Positions 38,709 to 46,794 of a stretch of DNA of 64,000 bases are shown in pieces; the stretch's first letter is position 1; every line of letters starts with the position of its first letter. A model generated the notes under the pieces. The model saw only the letters and a program-made list of their open reading frames with translations, had not been told where the DNA came from and made no database searches. Source of the DNA: Flavobacterium channae (lineage in GTDB: Bacteria > Bacteroidota > Bacteroidia > Flavobacteriales > Flavobacteriaceae); the NCBI RefSeq assembly GCF_021172165.1, contig NZ_CP089096.1:1054001-1118000 (forward strand), read 5' to 3'. Made by a program: the position numbers and the translations under genes.

Positions 38709-38752
38709 CAGTCACAGTAATCAGATTTTGCTGTGACTGAAAACTGTGACTG
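38709..38752. repeat. Inverted repeat with a duplicated arm (CAGTCACAG / CTGTGACTG x2)
   Basis: CAGTCACAG at 38709-38717 is the reverse complement of CTGTGACTG at 38731-38739, and the latter is repeated exactly at 38744-38752, 13 bases further. The flanks (ATCAGTCT and AATCAG) are related to the same unit. It fills the gap just after the 3-hydroxyacyl-CoA dehydrogenase stop. Confidence 0.8.
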
Positions 38753-38753
38753 T

Positions 38754-39644
38754 TTACTTTAAAAATTGCTTTGCAATTTTTTCTGCTTTTTTACTTTCTG
38801 AGTAATCGTAGAAACCTTCTCCTGATTTCACTCCTAATTTTCCAGCCATTACCATGTTTACTAATAACGGACATGGAGCATATTTAGGATTTTTAAATCC
38901 GTCGTACATAACGTTTAAGATAGATAAACAAACGTCTAATCCGATGAAATCTGCTAACTGTAATGGTCCCATTGGGTGTGCCATTCCTAATTTCATTACC
39001 GTATCGATTTCGTAAACACCACCAACACCGTTGTATAACGTTTCGATAGCTTCGTTAATCATTGGCATTAAAATTCTATTAGCTACGAAACCTGGATAAT
39101 CGTTAACTTCTGTTGGGGTTTTTCCTAACTTAACAGATAAATCCATTATGATTTTAGTTACTTCATCAGAAGTATTGTAACCACGAATGATTTCAACTAA
39201 TTTCATAATCGGCACCGGATTCATGAAGTGCATTCCGATTACTCTTTCTGGATGAACAACATTAGCTGCAATTTGAGTGATAGAAATTGAAGAAGTGTTT
39301 GTTGCTAAAATTACATTATGATCACAAACTTCACTTAATTGTTTGAAGATATTGAATTTCAATTGTACGTTTTCAGTAGCAGCTTCTACAACTAAATCAC
39401 ATCCTACAACGCCATCTTTAACGTCAGTATAAGTTATGATGTTTCCAATTGTTTTGTGTTTGTCTTCTTCAGAAATGCTTCCTTTAGCTACCATTCGGTC
39501 AAGGTTAGCAGCAATAGTTGCCATTCCTTTTTCTAATGATTTTTCTGAAATATCGATTAATTTTACGGTAAATCCGCTTTGAGCAAAAGTATGAGCAATT
39601 CCGTTACCCATTGTTCCTGCTCCGATTACTGCGATTGTGTTCAT
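38754..39644 (-). CDS. 3-hydroxybutyryl-CoA dehydrogenase
   Basis: A 296-residue NAD(P)-dependent 3-hydroxyacyl-CoA dehydrogenase. The Rossmann motif AVIGAGTMGNGIAHTFAQSG opens the protein; DLVVEAATENVQLK, ATNTSSISITQIA, GMHFMNPVPIMKLVEIIRG (with the catalytic histidine) and DYPGFVANRILMPMINEAI follow. It is the single-domain bacterial type used in butanoate and beta-oxidation-like routes. Its start overlaps the stop of a small membrane-protein gene by four bases. Confidence 0.93.
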   Translation of the reverse strand: MNTIAVIGAGTMGNGIAHTFAQSGFTVKLIDISEKSLEKGMATIAANLDRMVAKGSISEEDKHKTIGNIITYTDVKDGVVGCDLVVEAATENVQLKFNIFKQLSEVCDHNVILATNTSSISITQIAANVVHPERVIGMHFMNPVPIMKLVEIIRGYNTSDEVTKIIMDLSVKLGKTPTEVNDYPGFVANRILMPMINEAIETLYNGVGGVYEIDTVMKLGMAHPMGPLQLADFIGLDVCLSILNVMYDGFKNPKYAPCPLLVNMVMAGKLGVKSGEGFYDYSESKKAEKIAKQFLK

Positions 39645-39982
39645 GTTTTTATTTTAGGTTTGTTTTTTAAAAATTTGATTCCAAAAAATAATATAATTAT
39701 TAGAAAAATAACTAAATGATTAATAAAATTTTCTTTATCATAAGTGTAAGTATCATATAAATAAGTTAATGGAAACATAATCAAATTTATCCAAATGAAA
39801 TATCTGAACTTTTTTAAATTGATTTTAAATAGACTTAATAATGAACTAAACATAATTGTTGCAAAACCTACAACAAATATTATATCTTTTATATTTTCAT
39901 TAATTGATAGTAAAGATATGATAATGATATAAATACTTATATTTATTAAAATTGAAATAATATCACTCTTTTCTATTTTCAT
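39641..39982 (-). CDS. Small four-helix membrane protein of unknown family
   Basis: A 113-residue protein, AT-rich and dominated by Ile, Leu and Phe, with about four hydrophobic segments (residues about 8-25, 32-50, 60-78, 88-105) and a basic C-terminal tail LKNKPKIKT. I do not recognise a family. It lies between two metabolic genes in the same direction, four bases after the oxidoreductase stop and overlapping the dehydrogenase start by four bases, so it is likely translated as part of that operon. Confidence 0.6.
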   Translation of the reverse strand: MKIEKSDIISILINISIYIIIISLLSINENIKDIIFVVGFATIMFSSLLSLFKINLKKFRYFIWINLIMFPLTYLYDTYTYDKENFINHLVIFLIIILFFGIKFLKNKPKIKT

Positions 39983-39986
39983 GGGT

Positions 39987-40952
39987 TTATTTTTTCATAC
40001 AATCAATAATATGATAAGCCACACGAAGTGCTTCTGTTCCGTCTTCTAAAGTTACAATTGGCGTTGTATTATTATTGATAGCATCGGCAAATGTTTCTAA
40101 TTCATCTAAAATTGCATTGTTTGCTTCAACACCAGGATTATCAAAATAGATTTGTTTTTTTACGCCTTCAGCATTTTGTAAAATCATATCAAAATCACCT
40201 GGAACTTCGGGTGCGTCTTTCATGCGAACAACTTCACAAACTTTATCCAAATAGTCTACAGAGATGTAAGCATCTTTCTGGAAGAAACGTGATTTTCTCA
40301 TGTTTTTCATTGAAATACGACTCGATGTAATGTTTGCTACACAACCGTTTTCAAATTCAATACGAGCATTTGAAATATCTGGAGAATCAGAAATTACGGC
40401 AACACCACTAGCATTTACCGATTTTACTTTCGATTTTACAACGCTCAAAATGGCATCAATATCGTGAATCATCAAATCCAAAACCACAGGAACATCCGTC
40501 CCACGAGGATTGAATTCTGCCAAACGATGCGTTTCAATAAACATAGGATTATTGATTTTATCTTTCACAGCGGTAAACGCCGGATTAAATCTTTCGACAT
40601 GTCCAACTTGACCTTTTACGTTGTGTTTCTTGGCTAAAGCAATAATTTCTTCTGCTTCTTCAACTGTATTTGAAATTGGTTTTTCGATAAAAATATGTTT
40701 ACCAGCTTCGATAACTTGTTTTGCACATTCAAAGTGTTGCATGGTTGGCGTTACAATATCTACAACATCAACTGCAGCAATTAGTTCAGCAATAGAGTCA
40801 AATTTTTTATATCCAAATTCAGCAGCAACTTTGTTCGCATTTTCATTAAAAGCATCGTAAAAGCCTACTAATTCATATTTTTCTGATTGATTTAATAATC
40901 GCAAATGTATTTTTCCAAGGTGACCAGCACCTAAAACTCCAACTTTAAGCAT
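39987..40952 (-). CDS. Gfo/Idh/MocA-family oxidoreductase
   Basis: A 321-residue NAD(P)-dependent oxidoreductase. The N-terminal Rossmann motif is KVGVLGAGHLGKIHLRLL, followed by IVTPTMQHFECAKQVIEAGKHIFIEKPIS with the conserved EKP lysine, and GQVGHVERFNPAF and LDLMIHDIDAIL of the C-terminal domain. The substrate, probably a sugar or inositol derivative, cannot be read off. It begins the three-gene run with the small membrane protein and the 3-hydroxybutyryl-CoA dehydrogenase. Confidence 0.9.
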   Translation of the reverse strand: MLKVGVLGAGHLGKIHLRLLNQSEKYELVGFYDAFNENANKVAAEFGYKKFDSIAELIAAVDVVDIVTPTMQHFECAKQVIEAGKHIFIEKPISNTVEEAEEIIALAKKHNVKGQVGHVERFNPAFTAVKDKINNPMFIETHRLAEFNPRGTDVPVVLDLMIHDIDAILSVVKSKVKSVNASGVAVISDSPDISNARIEFENGCVANITSSRISMKNMRKSRFFQKDAYISVDYLDKVCEVVRMKDAPEVPGDFDMILQNAEGVKKQIYFDNPGVEANNAILDELETFADAINNNTTPIVTLEDGTEALRVAYHIIDCMKK

Positions 40953-41108
40953 AAAAAAGTATTTTCACAAAAATAGAAATTAATTGATAATTGCTTGGTC
41001 TGTTTATAAAATAAATTTTCCTTAAGTCTTAATTGATAATTGCCAATTTGTTTTCTATTTTTACCAAAAATAATATTCGAAATAGATTGTTTCGTTCCTC
41101 AGAAAAAC

Positions 41109-41750
41109 ATGAAAGATACTAATAAGCATCAAGGACTTAGAAATCAGCTTGTAAAACAGTTAGAAGACAAAGGAATTACCGATAAAAATGTATTGGCAGC
41201 CATTAGTAAAATTCCGCGCCATTTGTTTTTAGATTCGAGTTTTGAAGATTTTGCCTATCAAGATAAAGCTTTTCCTATAGAAGCAGGGCAAACTATTTCG
41301 CAACCTTATACGGTAGCTTTTCAATCGCAATTGTTAGAAGTTGAAAAAGATCATAAAATTTTAGAAATTGGAACTGGAAGCGGTTACCAAACGGCTGTTT
41401 TATGTATGATGGGAGCTAAAGTATATTCTGTAGAAAGACAAAATAAATTGTTTAAAATAACTTCGAATTTATTACCAAAATTAAATATTCGCCCTAAGTA
41501 TTTGTCTTTTGGAGATGGTTATAAAGGTTTACCAGATTATGCTCCTTTTGATAGTATTATTGTAACTGCGGGTGCTCCGTTTATTCCGCAACCTTTAATG
41601 GCACAATTGAAAATAGGAGGTAGACTTGTAATTCCTGTTGGCGAGAAAGAACAAATCATGACGCTTTTAATTCGTAAAAACGAAACGCAATTTGAAAAGC
41701 ATGAATTTGGTGATTTTCGATTTGTTCCGTTGTTAGAAAACAAAAACTAA
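41109..41750 (+). CDS. pcm: Protein-L-isoaspartate O-methyltransferase
   Basis: Pcm methylates isoaspartyl residues of damaged proteins with S-adenosylmethionine. From the ATG at 41109 the protein has 213 residues, the family's usual length; the frame extends to a TTG at 41040 without family sequence. Landmarks: ISKIPRHLFLDSSFEDFAYQDKAFPI, the QTISQPYTVAFQ substrate loop, SAM motif ILEIGTGSGYQTAVL, and FDSIIVTAGAPFIPQPLM. It stands alone between minus-strand genes; its stop abuts that of the XRE regulator. Confidence 0.95.
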   Translation: MKDTNKHQGLRNQLVKQLEDKGITDKNVLAAISKIPRHLFLDSSFEDFAYQDKAFPIEAGQTISQPYTVAFQSQLLEVEKDHKILEIGTGSGYQTAVLCMMGAKVYSVERQNKLFKITSNLLPKLNIRPKYLSFGDGYKGLPDYAPFDSIIVTAGAPFIPQPLMAQLKIGGRLVIPVGEKEQIMTLLIRKNETQFEKHEFGDFRFVPLLENKN

Positions 41751-42113
41751 TTAGCGAAGATTTGTTAATTTTTGTTTCAAAATTTCCAATTCGTCTAATA
41801 TAGAAGTAATTTCTTTTTCTTTAGAAGAGTTGCCAACTTCGATACCTTTTTCTTGAAGAATTTCAGTGATTGCTTGAATAGCAAAAGGATTTAAATCGAA
41901 ATTATGATCTAATTTTACTTTGTACCAAGCTACTAATAATGGTTTTAAATCGATTTCAAGTATTTGAGCAAGCGTTTGGACTTGTTTTTTGGTAGGAATA
42001 CGAAAACCATTTTCAAACTTACTAATTAAGGCTTGATCGGTTTTTGATAGTTCGGCTAACTTTCTGGTTGAAAGACCTTTTTCAATTCGGGCTTGTTTTA
42101 AAATTTCTTTCAT
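41751..42113 (-). CDS. XRE-family helix-turn-helix protein
   Basis: A 120-residue DNA-binding protein. The helix-turn-helix covers residues about 1-60: KQARIEKGLSTRKLAELSKTDQALISKFENGFRIPTKKQ, followed by LAQILEIDLKPLLVAWYKVKL. The C-terminal part is a short coiled coil (KEKEITSILDELEILKQKL). It is encoded 10 bases after smpB in the same direction and probably shares its transcript. Target genes are not evident. Confidence 0.88.
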   Translation of the reverse strand: MKEILKQARIEKGLSTRKLAELSKTDQALISKFENGFRIPTKKQVQTLAQILEIDLKPLLVAWYKVKLDHNFDLNPFAIQAITEILQEKGIEVGNSSKEKEITSILDELEILKQKLTNLR

Positions 42114-42123
42114 AGCAGAACGA

Positions 42124-42576
42124 TTAGAAACTTTTTTTGATTCGATCTAAATCGCGTTTTGTATCTTGTTCTTTTAACGATTCGCGTTTATCGTAATTCT
42201 TTTTACCACGACATAAAGCAATATCAAGCTTTGCTAATCCTTTTTCATTAGTAAACAAACGAAGCGGAACTATAGTCAATCCTTTGTTATCAGAATCTTT
42301 ATTTAGTTTTTTTAATTCTCTTTTGTTTAATAACAATTTGCGTTCGCTTTTTGCTTTATGATTGTAATGTGTTCCGTATAAGTATTCTTCAATATGCGAA
42401 TTGATCACAAATAATTCGCCATCGTGAAACTCGCAAAAACTTTCAGCAATAGAAGCTTTTCCTAAACGAATCGATTTGATTTCAGTTCCGGTTAAAACAA
42501 TTCCAGCGGTGTATTTGTCTAAAATTTCGTAATCGAATTTAGCTCTTTTATTAAGTATGTTAACTGTCTTTTGCAT
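42124..42576 (-). CDS. smpB: SsrA-binding protein SmpB
   Basis: SmpB brings tmRNA to stalled ribosomes in trans-translation. From the ATG at 42576 it has 150 residues and begins [18 protein letters not shown]; the longer frame uses a GTG three codons earlier. Family motifs: [63 protein letters not shown] and a basic tail. The tmRNA gene itself is not in the window. Confidence 0.96.
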   Translation of the reverse strand: MQKTVNILNKRAKFDYEILDKYTAGIVLTGTEIKSIRLGKASIAESFCEFHDGELFVINSHIEEYLYGTHYNHKAKSERKLLLNKRELKKLNKDSDNKGLTIVPLRLFTNEKGLAKLDIALCRGKKNYDKRESLKEQDTKRDLDRIKKSF

Positions 42577-42682
42577 AAGGACCACAAATGTAAATGAAAA
42601 TTATAGCATTTTAAAAAGATAATTACAGATTAATAGTTTTTAATCTATGATTTATATCAGTTTTTAGCTCTTTAGTACTAGA

Positions 42683-42690
42683 TATCTTTG
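42683..42690 (+). promoter_or_regulatory. Candidate -7 box of the outer-membrane protein gene
   Basis: TATCTTTG matches TAnnTTTG. The -33 place (42661-42665) reads TTTTT. Transcription would start about 20 bases before the ATT codon at 42717 and about 45 bases before the first in-frame ATG at 42741. Confidence 0.5.
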
Positions 42691-42740
42691 GCTTATAATT
42701 TTAAACTAAATAAAAAATTAGAAAAATAGTTTATGCTTTT

Positions 42741-43391
42741 ATGGCGATGTCTTTAATGGCAGTAAATTTTGTAAATGCACAAGATAACGGAACAAAAGAA
42801 GAATCTAAATCAAATGAATTTAAAAGATGGCAAGTACGTTTGAGAGCTTTAGGAGTTGCTCCAGATCAAAGTGCTACTATTGGAGTTATTGGTGGTGATG
42901 TTGCAATTTCAAACACGATTGTTCCTGAATTGGATTTTACTTACTTCTTTACAGAACATTTTGCTGCAGAGTTAATTTTAGGAACTACAAAACATGATGT
43001 TAAAGCCATAAATACTGCTGCTGGTGATGTGAATTTAGGAAGTGTTTGGTTATTACCTCCAACATTAACAGCACAATACCATTTTTACACATCTGATAAA
43101 AAAGTTTTCAAACCATATATTGGAGCTGGTGTTAACTATACGTTGTTTTACAATGTAAAATCAGGTGATGTTGCTGATGTAAAATATGACAATGCATTAG
43201 GATATGCAGCACAATTAGGTTTCGATTTAATGTTAGATGATACCTTTTTTATCAACGTTGATGCAAAACGTTTGTTCTTAAAAACTGATGTAACGGTTGA
43301 TGCCTCAAATTTAGCACCTGGTTTAAGTATTCCTGCTGAGGTTGACATTAATCCATGGTTGATAGGAATTGGATTCGGAATGAAGTTCTAA
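42741..43391 (+). CDS. OmpW-like outer-membrane beta-barrel protein
   Basis: A small eight-strand barrel of the OmpW type: LRALGVAPDQSATIGVIGGDVAISN, VPELDFTYFFTEHFAAELILGTTKHDV, SVWLLPPTLTAQYHF, FKPYIGAGVNYTLFY, FDLMLDDTFFINVDAKRLFLKT and the C-terminal PWLIGIGFGMKF with terminal Phe. The coordinates use the first in-frame ATG (216 residues), but this gives a signal peptide (MAMSLMAVNFVNAQ) with no basic n-region. The frame is open upstream to a stop at 42711, and the codons before the ATG read ATT AGA AAA ATA GTT TAT GCT TTT. Starting at the ATT (42717) would supply a complete signal peptide of RKIVYAFMAMSLMAVNFVNA type. Confidence 0.87.
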   Translation: MAMSLMAVNFVNAQDNGTKEESKSNEFKRWQVRLRALGVAPDQSATIGVIGGDVAISNTIVPELDFTYFFTEHFAAELILGTTKHDVKAINTAAGDVNLGSVWLLPPTLTAQYHFYTSDKKVFKPYIGAGVNYTLFYNVKSGDVADVKYDNALGYAAQLGFDLMLDDTFFINVDAKRLFLKTDVTVDASNLAPGLSIPAEVDINPWLIGIGFGMKF

Positions 43392-43419
43392 TGCATTCAA
43401 TATCAATATAAATATTAAA

Positions 43420-43450
43420 AAGAGACTTTAGTAATAGCGTCTCTTTTTTT
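43420..43450 (+). terminator. Terminator of the OmpW-like gene
   Basis: AAGAGAC (43421-43427) pairs with GTCTCTT (43440-43446), loop of 12, followed by a long T run. Confidence 0.7.
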
Positions 43451-43565
43451 TGCATATGTTTTGTTCAAAAACCAAAAAAAGTAGGTTTTATAAATAAAAT
43501 ATAAAAAAATAATTTTTATTTAGTTTTTTTTATAACTTTATGTTGCTAACCTAACTAATAAAACA

Positions 43566-43847
43566 ATGGATACAACATTTGAATTAATCGAGAAAGAATC
43601 GATTACAGCATTAAATTTCCCTAAAGAAGATGTCCTAGAAGAAAAAGAAGATATTTTAGATAGAAAAAATGATTTGGAAAGAGCATTAGCTCTAGGAAAT
43701 TTAGAACATTTAAAGATTAAAATTTATTTTGAAGATGATTCTTCAAAAAAGTTAGTAGAAACCACTATTTGGGGAGTAACAGATAACCGTGTAATTTTAA
43801 AACAAGGAGTTGTTATTCCGGTGAATAGAATTCATAAAATTGTTTAA
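43566..43847 (+). CDS. Small acidic conserved hypothetical protein
   Basis: A 93-residue soluble protein, acidic in its first half (KEDVLEEKEDILDRKNDLERALALGN) and with a beta-rich second half (HLKIKIYFEDDSSKKLVETTIWGVTDNRVILKQGVVIPVNRIHKIV). The second half has the look of a small SH3- or Sm-like barrel, with the GVTDNRVILKQGVVIPVNRI strands reminiscent of RNA- or peptide-binding folds, but I do not recognise the family for certain. A possible -7 box TAACTTTA lies about 35 bases upstream. It is followed 18 bases later by the basic secreted protein gene, so the two may be cotranscribed. Confidence 0.75.
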   Translation: MDTTFELIEKESITALNFPKEDVLEEKEDILDRKNDLERALALGNLEHLKIKIYFEDDSSKKLVETTIWGVTDNRVILKQGVVIPVNRIHKIV

Positions 43848-43865
43848 TTTAATTTTAAAACTATA

Positions 43866-44444
43866 ATGAAAAAAGTCGCACTGTTAGGTTTGTCTCTTTT
43901 GTTTACACTAGGTGCATTAGCACAAGAAACAAAAACGACTAAAGAAGCTAAGAAAGTAACAACTGAGCAAGCAGAGAAGAACAAAAAAGAATTAGAAAGA
44001 AAGAAGGCTGAGCATGAAAAGAAAGTTGCTACTGCAAAAAAAAATCATGCAAAAAAAGTAAATGAAGGAAAAGAAGAAATTGCTAAAGCAAAAAAAGAAA
44101 CTGATGAAAAGGTTTCTAAAGCTAAAAAAGATGTAAAATCAAATAGTGCTTCTGAAAAAGGTGAAGCTCATTCTGCTGCAGGTAAAGCTAAAGCTGCTGC
44201 AAATAAAACTGAAGCTAAAGCTAAAACAGATGCTAAAGCAAAAGCTACTGAAACAAAAGCAAAAGTTAAAAAATCGGCTGCTGAAGAAAAAGAAGAGTTA
44301 AAAGAAACTGCTGCTTCCAAAGCTGCAGAAAAAAAGGTAAAGGATAAAGTAACAGGAGAATATAAAGGTAAAAAAGTATTTACTGGACCTAAAGGTGGTA
44401 AATATTACATCAATAAAAACGGAAACAAAACGTATATTGACTAA
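43866..44444 (+). CDS. Exported Lys/Ala/Glu-rich protein with PBCV-type basic adaptor motif
   Basis: A 192-residue protein with signal peptide MKKVALLGLSLLFTLGALAQ. Residues about 25-160 are low-complexity KAE-rich sequence of high helical and coiled-coil potential (repeats of AKAKATETKAK type). The last 25 residues, GKKVFTGPKGGKYYINKNG, match the short basic adaptor motif first described in chlorovirus PBCV-1 proteins and also found in bacteria. The charged helix plus C-terminal adaptor suggests binding to an acidic partner or to the envelope; this is inference. Its stop overlaps the stop of the small minus-strand gene at 44441 by four bases. Confidence 0.82.
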   Translation: MKKVALLGLSLLFTLGALAQETKTTKEAKKVTTEQAEKNKKELERKKAEHEKKVATAKKNHAKKVNEGKEEIAKAKKETDEKVSKAKKDVKSNSASEKGEAHSAAGKAKAAANKTEAKAKTDAKAKATETKAKVKKSAAEEKEELKETAASKAAEKKVKDKVTGEYKGKKVFTGPKGGKYYINKNGNKTYID

Positions 44445-44581
44445 TCTAAAGATTTTACCGTTACCCAATAACGATAAGCAATTATAGCTTTTTGCCATTT
44501 TTTTGCTTTTATAGGGTCTAGTCCACGTTTAGTAAAACTTGGTAACAACAATTTATTTAACTTGGCTAGTATTTTATACAT
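44441..44581 (-). CDS. Small basic protein, 46 residues
   Basis: A short reading frame starting with ATG at 44581 and ending with TAG at 44441. The product begins MYKILAKLNKLLLPSF, continues TKRGLDPIKAKKWQKA and ends IIAYRYWVTVKSLD. It is strongly basic and amphipathic, with a composition unlike random AT-rich sequence. A well-placed promoter lies directly upstream (TTG at 44628-44626, 21-base spacer, TATATTTG at 44604-44597). I recall similar short proteins of 45-50 residues in other Flavobacterium genomes, but give no function. It converges on the adaptor-motif gene with a four-base overlap of the stops. Confidence 0.72.
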   Translation of the reverse strand: MYKILAKLNKLLLPSFTKRGLDPIKAKKWQKAIIAYRYWVTVKSLD

Positions 44582-44596
44582 GGTTTAAATTTTTGG

Positions 44597-44628
44597 CAAA
44601 TATATAAAAATTAAAAATCCCGATTCAA
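44597..44628 (-). promoter_or_regulatory. Promoter of the 46-residue protein gene
   Basis: On the minus strand TTG (44628-44626), 21-base spacer, TATATTTG (44604-44597). The -33 element lies in the terminator hairpin at 44610-44640. Confidence 0.55.
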
Positions 44629-44640
44629 TCGGGATTTTTT
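44610..44640 (-). terminator. Terminator after the M56 sensor gene
   Basis: AAAATCCCGAT (44613 onwards) and ATCGGGATTTTT flank a three-base loop; A and T runs on both sides allow function in either direction. Core sequence TCCCGAT is shared with other terminators of the window. Confidence 0.75.
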
Positions 44641-44642
44641 TG

Positions 44643-46793
44643 TTATTTGGTTTCAATTATTATTTTTTTGATTCTTTTCTTTTCTTTAGGAGACATTTCA
44701 TCTTCAATAATGATAAGGTCTTTAATTTTTTCAAACTCATAATTTTTAAAGAAATCAATATTGTCTTCAAGGATTTTACCTCTTAATTCTAGTTTTAATT
44801 GATTTAAATAGTGTGTAGGATAGCCCGGAAATTTAATTTTATCACCATCAAAAACAACAACATCATCACCATTTTTTATTGTTATAACTCTTGGTTTTGG
44901 TTTCTCTGAGTTTCTTTTTGAATTTAAGTATTCTTTATAAACAGGATTGTTTTTTTCAAAGAACTCTTTTGTTTCAATTATAATTACTCCATTTTTAGCT
45001 TTTTCACCATATTTTTTAAGTGCAAATGTCGTGGCTGTCATTACACTTGAAGAGGCAATTTCTTTAGTGTTGACTTTGACTAATTCTTCATAAGTGATTT
45101 CTTTATCATTAAATATTATTAATGCTTTTTTAGCATCTACATTTTTATTTTTTTTGATATTGTTAATTAGATCTCCTTGTTCTGTTTTTGTGTAACTAAC
45201 ATCATAAGTGAAAGACTCTTTTTCTTTTGTGTTATTGTTATTATTTTCGTCTGAACTTACGACATGGTAACCAATTCCCCAACCTGAGTTATTTTTTTCA
45301 ACTTCACTTTTAATATTTATATCTTTTTTAGTTGTAAATTCATAATAAACTTCGCCTTCTTTTTTATCAATGTTATATTTTGATTTTAATTCTTTTTCAT
45401 CTAGTTCTTTTAAAACATCTAACTCTTGGTCTAAAGGGATTTTAATTTTTTCGTTTTCAGGTTGAAGCTTTCCATTGATAATTAATTTTACTTTTTTTCC
45501 ATTTTTTACCATGTTGTCAATTGTATAGCCACCTGATGTAATAGAATCGACTTCAATTGATTCATCTACAGAAATATATTTTCCAGTAACTAAATTTGAA
45601 ACTTCTTCAAATCCAACACTTTTTTCATCATTCTTGTCTTCTTTTATGAAAATTTTAATTGGCAGAATTGGTTTGTCACCTTTTACAATTTTTATGTTTT
45701 TAGATTTCGAATTCTTTTTTGAAGAAAATTCTAATTTGATTTCTATTATTTCATCATTTTTATTTCGTTTTATATCTGAAATTATTAGTTTTTGTTTTTC
45801 ATCAGAAAAAGTTTTCTCTAATTCTTTTATTTCTTTATCTGTACTATTTTTGGTTAAAACCGATGAATAACTTGAAGAAACTGTATAGTTTGATTCTTCA
45901 ATTTTTATTTCCTTTACTTGAGCTACGGTTTCAATTTGAAACATAACAAAGAAGCCAACTAAAAGAGGAAGAATTGTTGCATATTTCCATGCATTTCTTT
46001 TGTTTGATTGATTTGTGTTTAACATAACGATTCGTTTTTTGATTAATGATTGATAAAATTGATTAGTAATACCTAAGCTGTGTTGATGAGTCACAACTTT
46101 TAATAATGTTTTTTGATAGGCGTATTTGTTTTCTATTTGTTGAAAAGTCTCATTATCAGCAATGAATTCTAGGTTTTGAAGCATCGATTTTCGGTACAAC
46201 CAAATGATAGGGTTACCCCAAAAGAAAGCACAAAATAGTTTTCCAAGTAACACATCAAAAGAGTGTTTCTGATTTACGTGAATACTTTCGTGTGTTAAAA
46301 TGTGTTCAATTTCCTCATCAGTAAACATATTTTTATTGATTACGATATATCGGAAAAATGAAAACGGATTTTCGTTAATATTGGTTTCAACTAAAGTATA
46401 GGCTTCATTTTTCAGTTTGTTATGCTTTTGAATTTTACCGAAGAATGCAATCAATTCGATACCAATTTTTACTAAAATTAAAATTGCAATTACTATGTAA
46501 GCTGAACTCAAAATAATCGACCAATCTATACTAACTGTTTCTTTTGGTATTTCAGTTTGATTATAAGTTAAAGGAATTGCATCTTTATAAACTTCTGGAA
46601 GTGGAGTAGGCTCAATCCAGATAGTTTTTGTAAATGTTATTAATGGTAAAACCAATGAAAGCAATAATCCTGTTATTAAATACCAACGATTTGAATTAAA
46701 AAAAGTTTCTTTTCTTAAAAACAGTACATACATCAAATAAAACAGAATGATTAGCCCGTTTGCTTTTACGAAATAGATTAACAAATTTTCCAT
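44643..46793 (-). CDS. BlaR1-like M56 family metallopeptidase sensor
   Basis: A 716-residue membrane sensor-protease paired with a BlaI-type repressor. About four membrane segments occupy residues 3-25, 36-55, 92-117 and 262-285. The zinc protease motif is HESIH (168-172), with the third ligand in LEFIADNE. It differs from classic BlaR1: there is no penicillin-binding serine motif in the 430-residue extracytoplasmic part. Instead there are KE-rich segments and, near residue 600, FALKKYGEKAKNGVIIIET, which resembles the plug motif of TonB-dependent receptors (YG..AANGVI.I.T). The ligand is therefore unknown. The start overlaps nothing and lies one base after the repressor stop. Confidence 0.9.
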   Translation of the reverse strand: MENLLIYFVKANGLIILFYLMYVLFLRKETFFNSNRWYLITGLLLSLVLPLITFTKTIWIEPTPLPEVYKDAIPLTYNQTEIPKETVSIDWSIILSSAYIVIAILILVKIGIELIAFFGKIQKHNKLKNEAYTLVETNINENPFSFFRYIVINKNMFTDEEIEHILTHESIHVNQKHSFDVLLGKLFCAFFWGNPIIWLYRKSMLQNLEFIADNETFQQIENKYAYQKTLLKVVTHQHSLGITNQFYQSLIKKRIVMLNTNQSNKRNAWKYATILPLLVGFFVMFQIETVAQVKEIKIEESNYTVSSSYSSVLTKNSTDKEIKELEKTFSDEKQKLIISDIKRNKNDEIIEIKLEFSSKKNSKSKNIKIVKGDKPILPIKIFIKEDKNDEKSVGFEEVSNLVTGKYISVDESIEVDSITSGGYTIDNMVKNGKKVKLIINGKLQPENEKIKIPLDQELDVLKELDEKELKSKYNIDKKEGEVYYEFTTKKDINIKSEVEKNNSGWGIGYHVVSSDENNNNNTKEKESFTYDVSYTKTEQGDLINNIKKNKNVDAKKALIIFNDKEITYEELVKVNTKEIASSSVMTATTFALKKYGEKAKNGVIIIETKEFFEKNNPVYKEYLNSKRNSEKPKPRVITIKNGDDVVVFDGDKIKFPGYPTHYLNQLKLELRGKILEDNIDFFKNYEFEKIKDLIIIEDEMSPKEKKRIKKIIIETK

Positions 46794-46794
46794 G

